Assembly: GCF_002494345.1 (NCBI RefSeq)
Contig: NZ_NXNI01000001.1
Span: 992,001-1,056,000, forward strand
DNA length: 64,000 nucleotides
Reading direction: 5' to 3'
Source: Natrinema ejinorense
Lineage (GTDB): Archaea; Halobacteriota; Halobacteria; Halobacteriales; Natrialbaceae
How positions within the stretch are numbered: position 1 is the first letter of the stretch; the number at the start of each line of letters is the position of its first letter. This document shows positions 61,724 to 64,000 of the stretch, piece by piece. The position numbers and the translations under genes were made by a program. The notes beneath the pieces are model-generated. The model made no database searches. It worked only from the letters and a program-made list of their open reading frames with translations, and was not told the DNA's origin.

Positions 61724-63451
61724 TTACTCCTTTTTGACGCCGGGGTTGGTCACGGCACCGTTGGCCGCCGAGCCGAAGTCACGGCCGAACTTCGCGAGGA
61801 CGCCGTTCTCGTAGTTGGGCTCGGGCTGGTCCCACTCCTCGCGGCGGGCCTCGAGTTCGGCCTCGTCGACGTCGACCTCGAGGGTTCGCTCTTCGATGTC
61901 GATGGTGATCACGTCGCCGTCCTCGATGAGGCCGATGGGGCCGCCGGCGAACGCCTCGGGGGCGACGTGGCCGATCGAGAACCCACGCGTCGCGCCGGAG
62001 AAGCGGCCGTCGGTGATGAGCGCGACGTCTTCGGCGTGGCCCTGGCCGGCGACCGCGCTCGTGACGCCCAGCATCTCGCGCATGCCGGGCCCACCCTGTG
62101 GCCCCTCGTTGCGGATGACGATCACGTCGCCGCTCTCGACGTGGCCTTCCTGGACGTACGCCATCGCGTTTTCCTCGTTCTCGAAGACGCGGACGGGTCC
62201 TTCGTGGTGGAGGTCGTCGTCGCCGGTGACCTTGAGGACCGAGCCGCCCGGCGCGAGGTTGCCCGTCAGGATCCGGATCGCACCCTGCTCGTTTTTGGGC
62301 TCGTCGACGGTGTAGAGGAAGTCGACGTCTAATTCCTCGATCGTTGGCGGATCGATTCGCTCGAGTTCCTCGCCGATCGTGTTCCCCGTGACCGTCAGCG
62401 CGTCGCCGTGGAGCAGATCGGCCTCGTGGAGGGCGTTCAGAACGACCGGAACGCCGCCGACCTCGTGGAGGTCGTTCATCACGCGCGTACCGCCGGGCTG
62501 GAGGTCGGCGATCTTCGGGGTCCGCCGACTGACCTCGTCGAACTCCTCGATGGAGAGGTCGACGCCGGCCTCGGCGGCCATCGCAAGCAGGTGGAGCACG
62601 GCGTTGGTCGAGCCGCCGACGGCGACCTGCAGGGCGATGGCGTTCTCGAACGACTCCTTGCTGAGGAAATCCGACGGCTTGCGCTGTGCTTCGACGGCCT
62701 CGACGGCGAGTTCGCCGGCTTCGCGGGCGACGTCGTATCGCGATTCGTCCTCGGCGGGCGGGCTGGCGCTGCCCAGCGGCGCGAAGCCGAGCGCTTCCGA
62801 GATCGATGCCATCGTGTTGGCGGTGAACATGCCGCCACAGGAGCCCGCGCCGGGACAGGCGTTGCGCTCCATCTCGTCGAGTTCTTCGCCGGACATCTCG
62901 CCGTCCGCGACGGCACCGACGCCCTCGAAGAGGTTCTGGACGGTGACTTCCCGACCCTCGTGCTCGCCGGGCATGATCGAACCGCCATAGAGGAAGACCG
63001 AGGGGAGGTCAGTCCGGATCGAGGCCATCATCATCCCGGGCATGTTCTTGTCACAGCCGCCGATGGTGACCAGCCCGTCCATGCGCTCGCCGAAGGAGAC
63101 GAGTTCGACGGAGTCGGCGATGAGTTCCCGGGAGATCAACGAGGCCTTCATCCCCTCGGTTCCCATCGAAATCGCGTCGGAAATCGTGATCGTCCCGAAC
63201 TCGATGGGCATCCCACCGCTCTCGTCGATCCCCTCGAGGGCCGATTCGGCGACGTCGTCGAGGTGGACGTTACACGGCGTGATGTCGGCCGCGGGATTGG
63301 GCACGCCGATCATCGGCGATCCGAAGTCCTCGTCGTCGAACCCCATTGCACGGAACATCGCGCGGTGTGGTGCCTTGTCCGGCCCCTCCGTCACTTCGCG
63401 GCTCCGCAACTGCTCGTCTTTCCCGTAGTCGAACTCGTCGTCGCTGCTCAT
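61724..63451 (-). CDS. ilvD: Dihydroxy-acid dehydratase
   Basis: Dehydrates dihydroxyisovalerate and its homologue in valine and isoleucine synthesis, using an iron-sulfur cluster. The 575-residue protein has cluster cysteines in ADITPCNVHLDD, GGCDKNMPGMMMA and ACPGAGSCGGMFTANTM, and the C-terminal RFSGATRGFSIGHV. ATG 63451 (MSSDDEFDYGKDEQL) is preferred, since the longer frame to 63652 is not protein-like and a TATA box lies 26 bp upstream. Other ilv genes are not in the window. Confidence 0.95.
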   Translation of the reverse strand: MSSDDEFDYGKDEQLRSREVTEGPDKAPHRAMFRAMGFDDEDFGSPMIGVPNPAADITPCNVHLDDVAESALEGIDESGGMPIEFGTITISDAISMGTEGMKASLISRELIADSVELVSFGERMDGLVTIGGCDKNMPGMMMASIRTDLPSVFLYGGSIMPGEHEGREVTVQNLFEGVGAVADGEMSGEELDEMERNACPGAGSCGGMFTANTMASISEALGFAPLGSASPPAEDESRYDVAREAGELAVEAVEAQRKPSDFLSKESFENAIALQVAVGGSTNAVLHLLAMAAEAGVDLSIEEFDEVSRRTPKIADLQPGGTRVMNDLHEVGGVPVVLNALHEADLLHGDALTVTGNTIGEELERIDPPTIEELDVDFLYTVDEPKNEQGAIRILTGNLAPGGSVLKVTGDDDLHHEGPVRVFENEENAMAYVQEGHVESGDVIVIRNEGPQGGPGMREMLGVTSAVAGQGHAEDVALITDGRFSGATRGFSIGHVAPEAFAGGPIGLIEDGDVITIDIEERTLEVDVDEAELEARREEWDQPEPNYENGVLAKFGRDFGSAANGAVTNPGVKKE

Positions 63452-63474
63452 GGCTCTATCTTGATTCGAAAGGG

Positions 63475-63480
63475 TATAAG
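63475..63480 (-). promoter_or_regulatory. TATA box of ilvD (leaderless)
   Basis: CTTATA followed by CC on the minus strand, centred about 26 nt before the ATG at 63451. It supports that ATG as the start and a leaderless transcript. Confidence 0.6.
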
Positions 63481-63608
63481 TCACCCTTTCTCGGTCAACC
63501 CTTCGTGCAACGGCGGCCCGGCCGAACCGGTTCGGACGTTCGACCGGGAACGTCGCCCGCGACACCGTCGTGCGAGTAGATGGGCAGTGACGTACAGTCG
63601 CTACGATA

Positions 63609-64000
63609 TCAGTCGAAATACCGTGCCAACCGCTCGGCCGCTTCTCCGACACGCGGCGTCACGAGCGCGAACCGTAGCCACTCGCTTCGAGAGTCGCCGA
63701 AGGCCTCGCCTGGCATTCCGGCAACGCCGGCCTCGTCGATCAGGCGCTCGACGTTCTCGAGCGTGCCCGGATAGCCGTCGAACCGAGCCATGACGTAGAA
63801 CGACCCGCTCGGGGACGTGTACTCCGCTCCGGCCGCGTCGAGGGCGTCGGTGAAGGTTTCGACGCGATCGCGAAGCCGTTCGCGGTTGCGCTCGTAGTAG
63901 TCGGGTCCCGTCTCCCGGAGCGCTTTCAACACCGCGTACTGACCGGGCCGGGTCGTGGCGACGTTGACCAGCATGTGGCGGCTCTTGGCGTTCGCGGCGA
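63609..64000 (-). CDS. PLP-dependent class I/II aminotransferase, C-terminal part (runs off window)
   Basis: Only the last about 130 residues are present; the gene continues past the right edge. AKSRHMLVNVATTRPGQYAV is the segment after the PLP lysine, and GSFYVMARFDGYPGTL and ERLIDEAGVAGMPGEAFGD match fold-type I aspartate/aromatic aminotransferases. The stop at 63609 is clear. Its place beside ilvD could mean a role in branched-chain amino acids, but this is only suggestive. Confidence 0.85.
   Translation of the reverse strand, partial: AANAKSRHMLVNVATTRPGQYAVLKALRETGPDYYERNRERLRDRVETFTDALDAAGAEYTSPSGSFYVMARFDGYPGTLENVERLIDEAGVAGMPGEAFGDSRSEWLRFALVTPRVGEAAERLARYFD

Noticed and set aside
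1-64000. CRISPR array or cas genes
   Set aside because: No regularly spaced direct repeats and no cas-like proteins were seen.

Overview
The window is a stretch of haloarchaeal chromosome, most likely from the Natrialbales (Natrinema/Haloterrigena type); the genus cannot be fixed from sequence alone. The evidence is high GC, very acidic proteins, Tat signal peptides, leaderless genes with TATA boxes about 26 nt before the start codon, and lineage markers: a CetZ tubulin, coenzyme F420 genes, HTH_10 and HalOD1 domains, RdfA with its SMC-like partner, a split PurS/PurQ, RaSEA and a JAMM desampylase-like protein.

Layout. 1-5.1 kb: tmk, a complex-I-associated epimerase, cetZ, then cofC and cofG. 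5.2-9.3 kb: a frameshifted HTH_10 regulator, a 4-TM protein, a nucleoside deaminase, an M48 protease and an SDR. 9.4-14.5 kb: a probable nitrogen/carbon-nitrogen regulon. It holds an agmatinase-family gene behind a truncated class III aminotransferase, a divergent NrpR-domain regulator, a two-gene Na+/solute symporter operon and a cyclase-family hydrolase. Matching palindromes GTGGYA-N6-TGCCAC precede the agmatinase and symporter operons, and a GGAA-N6-TTCC palindrome precedes the regulator. 14.6-20.2 kb: cofH, purC, small genes, a structured non-coding segment and a zinc alcohol dehydrogenase. 21-26.4 kb: malic enzyme and the rdfA/SMC-like cell-shape pair.

26.4-29.6 kb is a more AT-rich accessory segment with an ABC exporter pair and the 3' part of an IS4-type transposase. 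29.6-33.7 kb holds a MATE transporter, a PRC-barrel protein, several micro-genes and tRNA-Val(CAC). 34-40 kb is catabolic: an adenine-deaminase-like hydrolase, a fused hydroxyacyl-CoA dehydrogenase/enoyl-CoA hydratase with a thioesterase, a winged-helix regulator and a dehalogenase-like hydrolase. 40-46.7 kb: a very large Lhr-type helicase gene interrupted by an intein in its P-loop, a HalOD1 protein, an 86-bp palindromic element and RaSEA. 46.7-53 kb: a multi-PAS histidine kinase, purQ-purS and mutY. 53-60 kb: a secreted modular GH97 glycosidase, a DHH/RecJ-like nuclease and a PQQ-propeller lipoprotein. 60.4 kb to the end: JAMM protease, ribL, a small zinc protein, ilvD and a truncated aminotransferase.

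Strongest leads: the shared operators around the NrpR-like gene; the nucleotide-binding motifs of the SMC-like protein, which lack canonical residues; the intein at the helicase P-loop; the structured segment near 18.8-19.0 kb; and four gene-damage or remnant events (HTH_10 frameshift, truncated aminotransferase, transposase remnant, run-on PRC-barrel tail).
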